From Thermoplasmatota archaeon (lineage in GTDB: Archaea > Thermoplasmatota > E2 > UBA202 > JdFR-43): a DNA stretch of 64,000 nt. Shown here in pieces: positions 54,620-63,903 of the stretch; the first letter of the stretch is position 1, and every line of letters begins with the position of its first letter. The stretch spans positions 17,253 through 81,252 of the forward strand of contig JAPDJT010000028.1 of assembly GCA_029258955.1 (NCBI GenBank), written 5' to 3'. The notes below the pieces were generated by a model that saw only the letters and a program-made list of their open reading frames with translations, searched no databases and was not told the DNA's origin. Position numbers and translations under genes: made by a program.

Positions 54620-57193
54620 CTATTTCATCACAATTTTTTTCTTTATTGTATCACTTAGCCCATCATCATTCCATACAGTTAAAGAAACTTCATATTCTCC
54701 TGGCATGTATTCATATTCAGCAAAATTTATCCATTTTCCTCCATATAACGTGCCATTACATCCATTTATGCTATCAATTGCAACATCACCAGCTTTATCA
54801 AGCTTCCACCACAATACAACTCCTTTTGTGGTAACATTTCCCACAAAATTATTTTCAATTTCTATTCCAGCCAATGCTCTGTTGTATATGCGCACATTTT
54901 TAACCATTCCATCAAAACCATTTTTTGGATATCCTATCCATAATGTTCCTTGAGTTGCATTGAAAGACTTTCCTCCTTTCCCAATCTTATTTATTTTTCC
55001 ATCCCAGTATAGGAAAAATTCGCCTGTTCTTCCATTATAAACACACGCCAAATGGTGCCATTCATTTTCATTAAATTCTATAGTTGAATAGACAGCCCTC
55101 CATTTATTCACTTTAACAACAAAATAAAGGCGGTTATTTGAATGCTTGAAACAGGTTACATACGCTTCCTTACTCCGCCAGAAAAATATTCTGTGCAGTA
55201 CTTCATCATTATATGAAAAATATGGCTTAATCCACATTTCTATTGTAAAGCTCTGATTTAACAATAAATTTGTTTTAATGTAATCTCCATTTCTTAAAAG
55301 CAATCCTTCAATAATTCCTTTGGATTCATTCCCATCTCCAAAATCCCATAACCATTTTACTATTCTTCCATATTTTGTTGTTGAATTACTTACGAATCTA
55401 ATTTTTCCATCAATTTTTTCATAACTAAAGTTTGCAACAGGAGGAACACCATAATATAAATAAGTATTGTTATGCACCCTCTTTAAATACTCATTTTCTA
55501 CACCATATGGAGCATATACCACACTAAGCCCATACTTTTCAAGAAAATCAGTATTATTGCATTTATTTATTATAAAATCGTACATTTCATCTGCAATTTG
55601 TTTTCCATAAACAGGCCAAATATTAGATGATATGGTATATATACCAGTTACAGCAGAAAAAACCCCCGCAACCTGTGGAAAAACAGCAGCTCTATCAAAA
55701 GAATGATTTTCATCTCTATACTCATCTATATGGAGGCGGAGCCACTCAAAGGACTCAAATTCATCCATGCTAACAAGCTTATAATATCTTTCTTCTTTAT
55801 GCGAAGGATAAGCATAAAATAGAATTAGGAATGATAAAATAACAGTTAATAACACTGAGAACATTTTGTTTGATAATGGTAGCCTTATGTATTTCAACAA
55901 GTATTTTGAATAACTTGCAATGCTTACAATTCCGTACGATGCCATTAAAGAAAGGAAAAGATACAAAAAAACGAAAGAGCGGTCATACATAATTGGAATT
56001 CCATATCTGTATTTGTCATAAAGAAAAATGATTGCAATGAAGGATAAGCCAGATAGGAAGATTGTCCTCAATGCTCTTTTTCCCTTTATAATAGCAAAAA
56101 ATGAGCCAATAATAATTAATGCTAAGGATAAATTACCACCTAAATAAGAAATGCTTATTTTAATAGAAGGCAATGTGGATGCATATTCTTCTCCAAATAA
56201 TGCATTTAACCCCGTTTCAAGGTATCCCTGTAAATTTTTATGCGGAAGAAAATATGCAAAAGCTAATGGAATAAAAGCAATCGGTATGAAAATCAATTCT
56301 TTATATTTCTTTTCAAATAACCCCACAAATGCAAAGAGAGAAATAACTATAGCTACAGCTCCATAAGATGGGAGATGAGTTATTGTAAGGAATATAAGTA
56401 TTAAAAAAATCAGAATAAATCTAGAAATTCCATTTAAAGTAACGATCCAGAGGCAGAATAAAGCAAAAAATAAGCCAAGGGCAACTGGAACCAGGAAAGA
56501 TGGGCCGAGGAATCTGACGGTTGTGGGGACAAAAGCAATTAAAAATGCGGAAATATAGCCCAGTAAATCATTCTCTCTCCTTAATAAACAATATGCAGTT
56601 AAAGAAGAAAAGATAGCTATTAAAGAAGGCATTATAACAAATATGCTTTGAAAGTTTGCACCAGATAGCCATTTAAAAGAAGAAATAAAAATATGAAATC
56701 CTATCTCAGGATTTGTAATTTCACCATTCCCACTAAAAGGATCTGTAAAGGTGATTTTCCCATTTTCCATAAAACTTCTTGTAAATCCCCAATGAATCCA
56801 TTCATCGCCATGAAATGGAAGATAATACTTGTATGTAATATGGGGTAAAAAAGTCATATAAAAAACGAAAGCCAAAATTAAAAGCAGGATTGCCGATTTA
56901 AACAAGCTAACTTTATCAATTTTTGGAAGAGAAAATTTGATTTTTTTATATGATGCAAGCAATGAAAAGGAAAGGAATAACAGGTAAAAAATTATGAATA
57001 AATTGTAAGTAGCTTTTGCTACAACACCCAATATAAACAAAAATAAGGTAAAAATTACAGTGCTGAATCCGAAGCCAAAAATGACTCTTTCCAAAAATTT
57101 TATTTCTTTGGATAAGAAGAAAGAAAATAGAAAGCTTGGTAAAACGAAAAGAAACATGCCACATGCAATTTTTATAATTTCTAAAGCCATCAT
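54620..57193 (-). CDS. GT-C-like membrane protein with an external PKD domain containing a nested LamG module
   Basis: 857 residues. The N-terminal ~500 have about 12 membrane helices and the loop YLPFHGDEWIHWGFTRSFME, similar to the acidic first loop of GT-C glycosyltransferases. After an external loop region (~residues 500-620) comes a PKD domain: ANFSYEKIDGKI and WLWDFGDGNES, interrupted by ~190 residues of LamG (SFTIEMWIKPYF, EWHHLACVYNGRTG, VRIYNRALAG), then resumed by EYEYMPGEYEVSLTVWNDDG. The start codon 57193 is ~22 nt after an AT-rich TTTTTAAAAAG (leaderless). Likely a surface enzyme with glycan-binding attachment. Confidence 0.75.
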   Translation of the reverse strand: MMALEIIKIACGMFLFVLPSFLFSFFLSKEIKFLERVIFGFGFSTVIFTLFLFILGVVAKATYNLFIIFYLLFLSFSLLASYKKIKFSLPKIDKVSLFKSAILLLILAFVFYMTFLPHITYKYYLPFHGDEWIHWGFTRSFMENGKITFTDPFSGNGEITNPEIGFHIFISSFKWLSGANFQSIFVIMPSLIAIFSSLTAYCLLRRENDLLGYISAFLIAFVPTTVRFLGPSFLVPVALGLFFALFCLWIVTLNGISRFILIFLILIFLTITHLPSYGAVAIVISLFAFVGLFEKKYKELIFIPIAFIPLAFAYFLPHKNLQGYLETGLNALFGEEYASTLPSIKISISYLGGNLSLALIIIGSFFAIIKGKRALRTIFLSGLSFIAIIFLYDKYRYGIPIMYDRSFVFLYLFLSLMASYGIVSIASYSKYLLKYIRLPLSNKMFSVLLTVILSFLILFYAYPSHKEERYYKLVSMDEFESFEWLRLHIDEYRDENHSFDRAAVFPQVAGVFSAVTGIYTISSNIWPVYGKQIADEMYDFIINKCNNTDFLEKYGLSVVYAPYGVENEYLKRVHNNTYLYYGVPPVANFSYEKIDGKIRFVSNSTTKYGRIVKWLWDFGDGNESKGIIEGLLLRNGDYIKTNLLLNQSFTIEMWIKPYFSYNDEVLHRIFFWRSKEAYVTCFKHSNNRLYFVVKVNKWRAVYSTIEFNENEWHHLACVYNGRTGEFFLYWDGKINKIGKGGKSFNATQGTLWIGYPKNGFDGMVKNVRIYNRALAGIEIENNFVGNVTTKGVVLWWKLDKAGDVAIDSINGCNGTLYGGKWINFAEYEYMPGEYEVSLTVWNDDGLSDTIKKKIVMK

Positions 57194-57251
57194 TGGAATA
57201 GATAACAACTTTTTAAAAATTATCGGAGCATTTAGTCAAAAATGAAAGAAA

Positions 57252-57295
57252 AAGCCATCCTATTATTGCGTAGAAAAGAATATTATAGCACATTT
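57252..57295 (+). repeat. Dispersed palindromic element copy
   Basis: Reads AAGCCATCCTATTATTGCG, AGAAAAGAATATTATAGCAC and ATTTC, with AATGAAAGAAA upstream and TTCATATTCATT downstream. Confidence 0.45.
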
Positions 57296-57329
57296 CATAT
57301 TCATTATTAATTTTTTCTCTTCTATTAAA

Positions 57330-58805
57330 TCAATTTTCTCCAACACTTATCCAAAGATGGCATTCCCTGTATGCCTCATCTATTCTGTTAACTTCCTCTG
57401 GATATTCTTTCCAAATTTCAAATTCCTCTGTTTTTCCTATAAAAAGAAGAAATGCCAGCTTAAACCTACCAATTTTATCTATATTAAATGTATAATTATA
57501 TTCCCATTGAGGCTCCCATTCCTTTTCAATATTTATAGGTATAGAATCCAGACTTACTTCTATTTTTCCCATAAACCATGAGTCCTCAACTGTTCTATTT
57601 TCTGGATATTCCCAACTCCCACCATATATTACTCCTTTTTCTCCATTAACAGAATCTACTGTTATATTTCCGTATCCCTCATTAAATTTCCACCATGAAA
57701 TTAAACCATAGGTAACGATATTCCCTTCATAATTCTGCTTTATTTCTGAATTATTTAACACCCTATTATATAACCGGAAATTATTAATACTTCCATTTAA
57801 TCCAACGCCAAGATAAACATCTTTTAAATAAGAAGAATCCTCTGGTATTTCTCCAATAAATAAACCATCCACATATAGACTAATTCTGTTGCTATCTTTT
57901 GAAACAACCATTTGATGCCATTCACTAAGGTTCCCGCAACCAGCCATAATCATCTCATCTCCAACAGCAAGCACAATGCAACCTAAGCGCCACCCCAGCC
58001 AAAACTCCTTTTTACCCAATTTAGCAGAAACATAGCTTTGATTAGATACATTGCTGTTTTGTTTAACCCATAATTCAATTGAAAAATTTTTTTCCATATT
58101 AATAGGAAGCTTAACATAGCCATTGCCATTGAAAGATAAAAAGGAAGAGTATTGCAGAAGCCAAATTTCAACAGTATAATTTAATTTTTTTCCTTCATGA
58201 TTAACGATGCCAATGATTATGCTAGCATTTTCATTTATCTTTAAATGAGTTGGATATCCTTCAGCTTTTCCAGCAGGGCCAAGTATATAAAATTCAGTAA
58301 ATTTTTCTCCTTGTCGAGGAGTAGAAATAATGTAAATAAGTAGAGTAATAGAAAGCAAAATAGAGACGAGAAGAGCAATCGTAAGTACTCTCTCCACTCT
58401 ATCCTTTGGCAAATCAATATAAATTGCTATTTTATATCTCTCCTTTTCCTTTAATCTGTACCATCTCCAGATTGCAAGCAAGCCAACAATATAAACAAAA
58501 CCAGAAAGACAAACCATTATTGGAGTTAATCTTATTCCATAGGGCGTGTAATTTAATAGTAAGCCAATTAGAGGAACAATTGCTATTGACAAACCGAAAC
58601 TCAATGCTATTCTTTCAATAATATCTATTTCCTGATCTGGAAAAAGAAGAAAAATGAATATATATCCTGGGATAAAAATTACAAAGGGCAACCCAAAAAT
58701 TATTCTTACAATTCCTTTTATATTAAGTAAAATTAATAAATCTAAAATAGCTGTCCAGACAAAAAACAAATAGATATCAATTGGCTTGTCAAATTCTATT
58801 TTCAT
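57330..58805 (-). CDS. DUF1616-type membrane protein carrying an inserted LamG module
   Basis: 491 residues. The N-terminus matches DUF1616: four helices including IIFGLPFVIFIPGYIFIFLLFP, ERIALSFGLSIAIVPLIGL and LNYTPYGIRLTPI, then a fifth (ILLSITLLIYIIS). The external domain begins FTEFYILGPAGKAEGYP and NYTVEIWLLQ, is broken by ~190 residues of LamG (SIELWVKQNS, EWHQMVVSKDS, FRLYNRVLNN, GLISWWKFNE), and resumes at FMGKIEVSLDSIPINI. DUF1616 proteins are common near archaeal surface-glycan genes; function unknown. The insertion is the third of its kind in the window. Confidence 0.8.
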   Translation of the reverse strand: MKIEFDKPIDIYLFFVWTAILDLLILLNIKGIVRIIFGLPFVIFIPGYIFIFLLFPDQEIDIIERIALSFGLSIAIVPLIGLLLNYTPYGIRLTPIMVCLSGFVYIVGLLAIWRWYRLKEKERYKIAIYIDLPKDRVERVLTIALLVSILLSITLLIYIISTPRQGEKFTEFYILGPAGKAEGYPTHLKINENASIIIGIVNHEGKKLNYTVEIWLLQYSSFLSFNGNGYVKLPINMEKNFSIELWVKQNSNVSNQSYVSAKLGKKEFWLGWRLGCIVLAVGDEMIMAGCGNLSEWHQMVVSKDSNRISLYVDGLFIGEIPEDSSYLKDVYLGVGLNGSINNFRLYNRVLNNSEIKQNYEGNIVTYGLISWWKFNEGYGNITVDSVNGEKGVIYGGSWEYPENRTVEDSWFMGKIEVSLDSIPINIEKEWEPQWEYNYTFNIDKIGRFKLAFLLFIGKTEEFEIWKEYPEEVNRIDEAYRECHLWISVGEN

Positions 58806-58883
58806 TATGTGTAGGTATCGAAACTAATTTTTAAATATTTTTAAAAAAATCGAGATTATTGAAAAAATAAAATGAAAAAGAAA

Positions 58884-58927
58884 GTTGTTAGGGCATATCC
58901 TCTCATGTGATAATAGCAATGGCAACC
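58884..58927 (-). repeat. Dispersed palindromic element copy
   Basis: Strong copy: GTTGTTAGGGCATATCC, TCTCATGTGATAATAGC, AATGGCAACC. Flanks AATGAAAAAGAAA and TTCATTCCTTTATTT. Confidence 0.65.
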
Positions 58928-58982
58928 AATTCATTCCTTTATTTACACCCTAAAAACAAGACATTGAATAAATGAAAGAAAG

Positions 58983-59028
58983 ATTGTCTTAGCTTATTAT
59001 GTACGAGAGAATTTACTACGACAACATC
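58983..59028 (+). repeat. Dispersed palindromic element copy
   Basis: Strong copy: ATTGTCTTAGCTTATT, ATGTACGAGAGAATTTAC, TACGACAACATC. Flanks AAATGAAAGAAAG and CATTTCATTTATTTC. Confidence 0.65.
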
Positions 59029-59261
59029 CCATTTCATTTATTTCTTGATAATCCCTAAAAAATTCATAATAGTTAATGCTTCTGAGCTACTTATCTTGTT
59101 GTATCTTCCAATTACTAAATAGAAAATTAGAATTAACAGAATTATTTTTTAGCTGTATCGTTTTGTAAGTTGTTTGAATTAAATATCATTATTTTTAAAG
59201 AAAAAATCATTAATATTGCTTATTTATGCTTTACAGATAATGGTTCGATGATTGAGCGAAG

Positions 59262-59272
59262 CTTTTATATAC
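59262..59272 (+). promoter_or_regulatory. TATA box of the large surface-protein gene
   Basis: TTTTATATACC preceded by the purine-rich GCGAAGC (BRE-like). Transcription would start near 59290, leaving a short leader that includes the SD GGAGG at 59293-59297. Unlike most genes here this one has both a leader and a strong SD, fitting high expression. Confidence 0.6.
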
Positions 59273-59304
59273 CTTTTTTTCTATACAAATTTGGAGGCAT
59301 AAAA

Positions 59305-62300
59305 ATGAGCTGGAGAAAATATAGTGTGTTATTGAGTGTATTTATAGCGATAGCAATGATTACACCACCAGGAATTACTATGGTTGCCAATAATTCAAAT
59401 AATGAAACACCCTTAAGTGGACCAGGGACAGTAAAGCAAATAGATATACCAGATTTAGGACCAGTACAGCCATTATTCCCATCACCAACTCCACCAGCAG
59501 GAACTGTTGCACCAAATGCTGATGTAATATTTTCTGAAGACTTCTCAACAGACCCATCTGCAAGATGGACCATTGTTAATGGAACAGGACTTGGTAACTG
59601 GTCATGGGATTCTGCAAATGGAGAGATGGATTACATTGCATCACCAGGTCCATATTACACAGAGGATGACTATATGGAGACAACATTTGATATTACAGTT
59701 CCATCAACATGTATTGATACAGTAATATTACAGATGACAGTTACAGGCGGAAGAGACACAATGGATGTTATAATAAATGGTAATACCCACACAGTTTCAA
59801 CAAATGCAGGTAGTGTAGACATTGATATTACAGCTGATGTTGTGACAGGTACAAATACATTGAGGTTATATGTTAGTTATATTACAGCAGACTTTACAAT
59901 TGATGACATTGTTATATCAATGAACTATACATTAGATATTTCAGTAGATGAAATAGTTGGATTGTATGATGGCGCAAGAATCAATACATCAGTAACAGCA
60001 ATTAATCAGATACAGGTAAATGTAACAAACAGAGGATCAACTGATGCAACAAATGTTGATTTCCACTTACAGATTTATGCAGAGAGAGTTCAGGAATTGT
60101 ACGATTATCTATGCTGGGATATGGAGAGCTGTTTCTTAAATACATGGGATACAGTTAGCTGGGATGGAGACCAAGCAACATGGTATTGGACAACTGTAAG
60201 AAGCCATTCACCAGATCACAGCTATGCATGTAAGCCAGATTATTTAGAAACATATGAAGCATACAGCCACGACAGCTTAATAAGCCATGATTGGATAACA
60301 ATCCCAGATACAATAACAATTGATGGAATTATATATACAGTTCATGAGGCATATTTGACATTCTGGCACTGGTGTAAGGGAGAATATTCTGGTGAAGAGG
60401 GCTACGGAACACCAGTAGATTATGGAGTGGTTTATATTGATGATGCAACAGGTTCTACTGCTGTAACAGGAGCAATTTATGATACAAGCAACAAGTGGGA
60501 ATGGTGGGATCCATATTATAGCACGGATCCAAGAGATACTGATGGAAGAGATCCAATTGATTTGTCTGGTTGGATAGGAGATTCAATTAAGCTCAATTTC
60601 ACATGGTTCTCAGATGGATATATAAACAATGAGGGATGGTACATTGATGATGTATGTATAGTTTTGGCAATTTCATCTGGTCAACCATTGATATTCCAGG
60701 GTTATCAATTTGCAGATATACCTGCTGGCGAAACTGTAACAGTTACATTCCCACTACAGTTCTATCCAGAACCATATTCAACATATTATATACAGGTTTA
60801 CACAACATTGGATGATTGCGTCTTGGACAACAATGAATTGAACTGGACAATTTATGTTGGCGATCATTGTGATGCAGCAATCACAGATTTGACAGTACAG
60901 GATTATTATGAGACAGACCTAGCAAATGTTTGTGGCGGAGGAATGATCGATCAGGTTGTACCAATAAGAGTAGAGGTTTACAACAATGGAACATTGACAG
61001 AGGACATTCCAGTTAGAGTAACTGTCTTCCATAGAATAACAGAAACATTGTTTGAAGATGATTTCGAAGATGGAGATATATCTGATTGGACAGGTGCATA
61101 TTCAAGCTTTGACACAACAGGACCATACTTCCCAGAGCATATCACAGACTATGATGCAAATCTTGGAAATTATGCGTTGGCATACTTCACAGAGGGACCA
61201 AATACAGATAGGTACTATCTCAATGGAATGAATCAGGGAGTATTCTCACCAGATATTGATTTGCCACCAAGTTATGCAGAGCACACCTGGTTTGATTTCG
61301 CAGCAAAGTGGAACATGGAGTTGGATCCATTTGGATTCTATACAATAGGTGTGTGGAATTATCCATATCCAATTTATTACACAGGTTACTACTGGGGTTG
61401 GGATGCATGGGCACCAGGATTAGAGGATCCATTTGCAAATGCATTCTTATTTGCATATCCAACAGGTGCATTGGGCTATACAATCTTTAACAACAATACA
61501 TATCCATATGATCATCCAATCTTCATGGATGGATTGAATAACCCAGCATATTACAATGCATATCACAATGGAATGAACCTATTCCACATTGATATAACTG
61601 ATTGGATTGAACATTATCAGGAGCTAGGCTACCTCACAAACAAGATGTCAGTTGGATGGTTAATGAGCACAGGTTCATCTGGCAACTATAATCCATCCGA
61701 GCCAGACTGGAGTGGTTTGATGATTGATGATGTTGCTGTATACTATGACTATGCTGGTGCAAAGGTCTGGGAGGAGACAAGAACAATAAGACTTGCACCT
61801 GGTGAGAGTGGAGTACTTTGGTTCAACTGGACAGCAACAGACTTCTGCGATTACATCATCAAAGCAACAATAATGTTGGACTGTGATGAGGATCCAGATA
61901 ACAATGAAATGACTGCAAATACAAGATTAGTAACAAGATTGTATGAAGACGACTATGAGAGTGTAAGCTATGATGACAATACATATGGTTTACCAGATAA
62001 CTGGCATGTTGTTGAGGAGTGCTCAGTATGTCCAGATAATCACTTCTGGTGGAACGGAGTAGAATCATATGATGGATATGAATCAAATACAGATGATAGT
62101 CTATTCATTAATGAGACCTTTGATTTCACAGGATACACAGGAGGAGATGTATACCTCAACTTCAGCTTAGCAGGTTCAATGGAGGATTACTTTGATTACT
62201 TACTCGTTGAGGTAAGCAATGACAGCTGGATTGATGACGAAGGAGTAATTCATAGCAATTCATGGTATCTATTGGACCTCTATACAGGAGAATATGACTG

Positions 62301-63678
62301 GACAACAATAAGCATACCAATTGGAGCAACAATACAGCTGTATTATGGTATTGCACCAACAGACTTCTTCACAGATACAATGATGATAAGATTCAGAATG
62401 GTATCAGATAGTGGATGGGAATACAAGGGACCATATATTGACAATGTAGAAGTAAATGGATATAATGGTACAGCATGGACAATGCTCTTTGAAGATGACA
62501 TGGAAGGCAAGTATGTCAATGGTGTATTCGTTGAGGACTGGAGTGAGAAATATGGCTGGATCCACATGCAGACACCAATTGGTGTATTCTGGCACATTGA
62601 AAGTACATTTGGCAATGGACCAACAACAAGCTGGTTCTGGAATGGTGACTGGAGACCATGGAGTAACTTTATATGGGTAGATTATGATCCAATCTTTGGC
62701 ATTAACTGGCCAAATGATTACAGCTATTATCAGACATATCGTGATGATGTCAATGAGAAGTTAATACTTGAGTATGACTTGACACAGGCATATGAGGCAA
62801 TAATGACATTTGCATACAACTATTCATTTGATAACGGTGCCTATGGATATGTAGAAATCTCCACAGATGGCGGAGAGACATGGAACCTTATCAAGATATA
62901 CGGCGGAACATATGGAGATGGCTTGAACACAAACAATGAATGGAGAACAAGAACAATTGACTTAACACCATATGCTGGCGGAGATGTACCAATATTGCTA
63001 AGATTCCACTTCGTAGATGATAGCGATCATGTTGTTGACTATGGTTGGCTTATAGATAACATAACAATCATTGGTAAGATTGACTGCATTGCACCAACAG
63101 TTGAAGCAACACTTGATCCAGCAGAACCAGATGGATGCAATGACTGGTATGTATCACCAGTTAAGGTAACAATAACAGCAAGCGATAATGTCGGTATTAA
63201 GGCAATCTATTACAGCGTAGATGGCGGTGCATATCAGCTCTATACAGCACCATTCACAGTTAGTGGAGATGGCGAGCACACAGTTACATTCTATGCTGAG
63301 GACTATGTTGGCAACACATCACCAGAAGGCACAGTTACATTCAAGATCGATGCAACAGCACCAACAGTTACAATTACATATCCAGAGGCTGGATACATCT
63401 ATCTCTTCGGTAGACAATTGTTCAAGAATCCACTTGGAGGAACACTCATCATCGGAGGAATGACATTCCAGGCATCCGCAAGCGATACAACATCTGGAGT
63501 TGACTATGTACACTTTGAAATCGATGGAATGGCATATGATGATGCAACATCACCATATGAGTTCTGGTGGCACAAGTTTGACTTAATACCAAAGAGCTAC
63601 ACATTAACAGCAGTACCATACGACGAGGCATGCAACGCAGGCACACAGGCAAGCTTGAGCTTTACACACTGGCTATAA
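59305..63678 (+). CDS. Large secreted protein, candidate major surface (S-layer) protein
   Basis: 1457 residues from ATG 59305 (GGAGG 8 nt upstream). Signal peptide (KYSVLLSVFIAIAMITPPGITM), then several ~200-residue jelly-roll-like modules, each ending in a line such as WYIDDVCIV, DWSGLMIDDVAVYYDY or YIDNVEVNGYNG, alternating with CARDB-like domains (GARINTSVTAINQIQVNVTN). An OmpL47-like domain (DWYVSPVKVTITASDN) and a final Big_7-like domain close the protein (VHFEIDGMAYDDATSPYEFW). No membrane anchor. Codons such as GAG, CTC and AAC are more frequent than in neighbours, a sign of high expression. Resembles architecture of secreted M6/MAM-type proteins but no catalytic motif is seen. Confidence 0.8.
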   Translation: MSWRKYSVLLSVFIAIAMITPPGITMVANNSNNETPLSGPGTVKQIDIPDLGPVQPLFPSPTPPAGTVAPNADVIFSEDFSTDPSARWTIVNGTGLGNWSWDSANGEMDYIASPGPYYTEDDYMETTFDITVPSTCIDTVILQMTVTGGRDTMDVIINGNTHTVSTNAGSVDIDITADVVTGTNTLRLYVSYITADFTIDDIVISMNYTLDISVDEIVGLYDGARINTSVTAINQIQVNVTNRGSTDATNVDFHLQIYAERVQELYDYLCWDMESCFLNTWDTVSWDGDQATWYWTTVRSHSPDHSYACKPDYLETYEAYSHDSLISHDWITIPDTITIDGIIYTVHEAYLTFWHWCKGEYSGEEGYGTPVDYGVVYIDDATGSTAVTGAIYDTSNKWEWWDPYYSTDPRDTDGRDPIDLSGWIGDSIKLNFTWFSDGYINNEGWYIDDVCIVLAISSGQPLIFQGYQFADIPAGETVTVTFPLQFYPEPYSTYYIQVYTTLDDCVLDNNELNWTIYVGDHCDAAITDLTVQDYYETDLANVCGGGMIDQVVPIRVEVYNNGTLTEDIPVRVTVFHRITETLFEDDFEDGDISDWTGAYSSFDTTGPYFPEHITDYDANLGNYALAYFTEGPNTDRYYLNGMNQGVFSPDIDLPPSYAEHTWFDFAAKWNMELDPFGFYTIGVWNYPYPIYYTGYYWGWDAWAPGLEDPFANAFLFAYPTGALGYTIFNNNTYPYDHPIFMDGLNNPAYYNAYHNGMNLFHIDITDWIEHYQELGYLTNKMSVGWLMSTGSSGNYNPSEPDWSGLMIDDVAVYYDYAGAKVWEETRTIRLAPGESGVLWFNWTATDFCDYIIKATIMLDCDEDPDNNEMTANTRLVTRLYEDDYESVSYDDNTYGLPDNWHVVEECSVCPDNHFWWNGVESYDGYESNTDDSLFINETFDFTGYTGGDVYLNFSLAGSMEDYFDYLLVEVSNDSWIDDEGVIHSNSWYLLDLYTGEYDWTTISIPIGATIQLYYGIAPTDFFTDTMMIRFRMVSDSGWEYKGPYIDNVEVNGYNGTAWTMLFEDDMEGKYVNGVFVEDWSEKYGWIHMQTPIGVFWHIESTFGNGPTTSWFWNGDWRPWSNFIWVDYDPIFGINWPNDYSYYQTYRDDVNEKLILEYDLTQAYEAIMTFAYNYSFDNGAYGYVEISTDGGETWNLIKIYGGTYGDGLNTNNEWRTRTIDLTPYAGGDVPILLRFHFVDDSDHVVDYGWLIDNITIIGKIDCIAPTVEATLDPAEPDGCNDWYVSPVKVTITASDNVGIKAIYYSVDGGAYQLYTAPFTVSGDGEHTVTFYAEDYVGNTSPEGTVTFKIDATAPTVTITYPEAGYIYLFGRQLFKNPLGGTLIIGGMTFQASASDTTSGVDYVHFEIDGMAYDDATSPYEFWWHKFDLIPKSYTLTAVPYDEACNAGTQASLSFTHWL

Positions 63679-63903
63679 AGCCACCCTTCCCCCTTTTTTA
63701 ATTATATTTTGTATTGAATTTTTTGTTAAAATAGGAATTTGTTGAAAAACAATGAATAAGAAATGTTGTTATTGAATGATTCTGTCTATTTTTGCCATTT
63801 TTCATTTTTCCAAAACATAGACAACATTCCGGGACTGTCAAGAATTTGAAAATTTAAAAAATGAAAAATACCTCTCCTGATGGAGAATCAGGAGGGGATG
63901 GAA
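63679..63903. other. Intergenic region with a weak element and an SD-containing hairpin
   Basis: T-rich CCCCCTTTTTTAATTA right after the stop at 63678 could terminate transcription. A diverged palindromic element may lie at 63765-63830 (GTTGTTATTGAATGATTC, then ACATAGACAACATTCC). A hairpin occupies 63875-63895. Confidence 0.4.
63875..63895 (+). promoter_or_regulatory. Hairpin covering the SD of the right-edge gene
   Basis: CTCCTGAT at 63875-63882 pairs perfectly with ATCAGGAG at 63888-63895 around GGAGA. The right arm contains most of the SD AGGAGGG used by the start at 63904. In RNA this would hide the ribosome-binding site. The same arrangement is seen in outside-end protecting hairpins of some transposase genes. 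Confidence 0.45.

Larger units (their letters stand above)
58806..59304. other. Intergenic region with two palindromic elements and the promoter of the large surface protein
   Basis: Two strong element copies (58884-58927 minus and 58983-59028 plus) separated by AT-rich sequence. From 59040 to 59250 I see nothing clear. TTTTATATACC at 59262-59272 is a TATA box, and GGAGG at 59293-59297 is the SD of ATG 59305. Confidence 0.6.

Noticed and set aside
54592..54953. Plus-strand frames opposite the end of the 857-residue membrane protein.
   Set aside because: Low-complexity histidine/serine-rich antisense shadows of a clearly coding strand.
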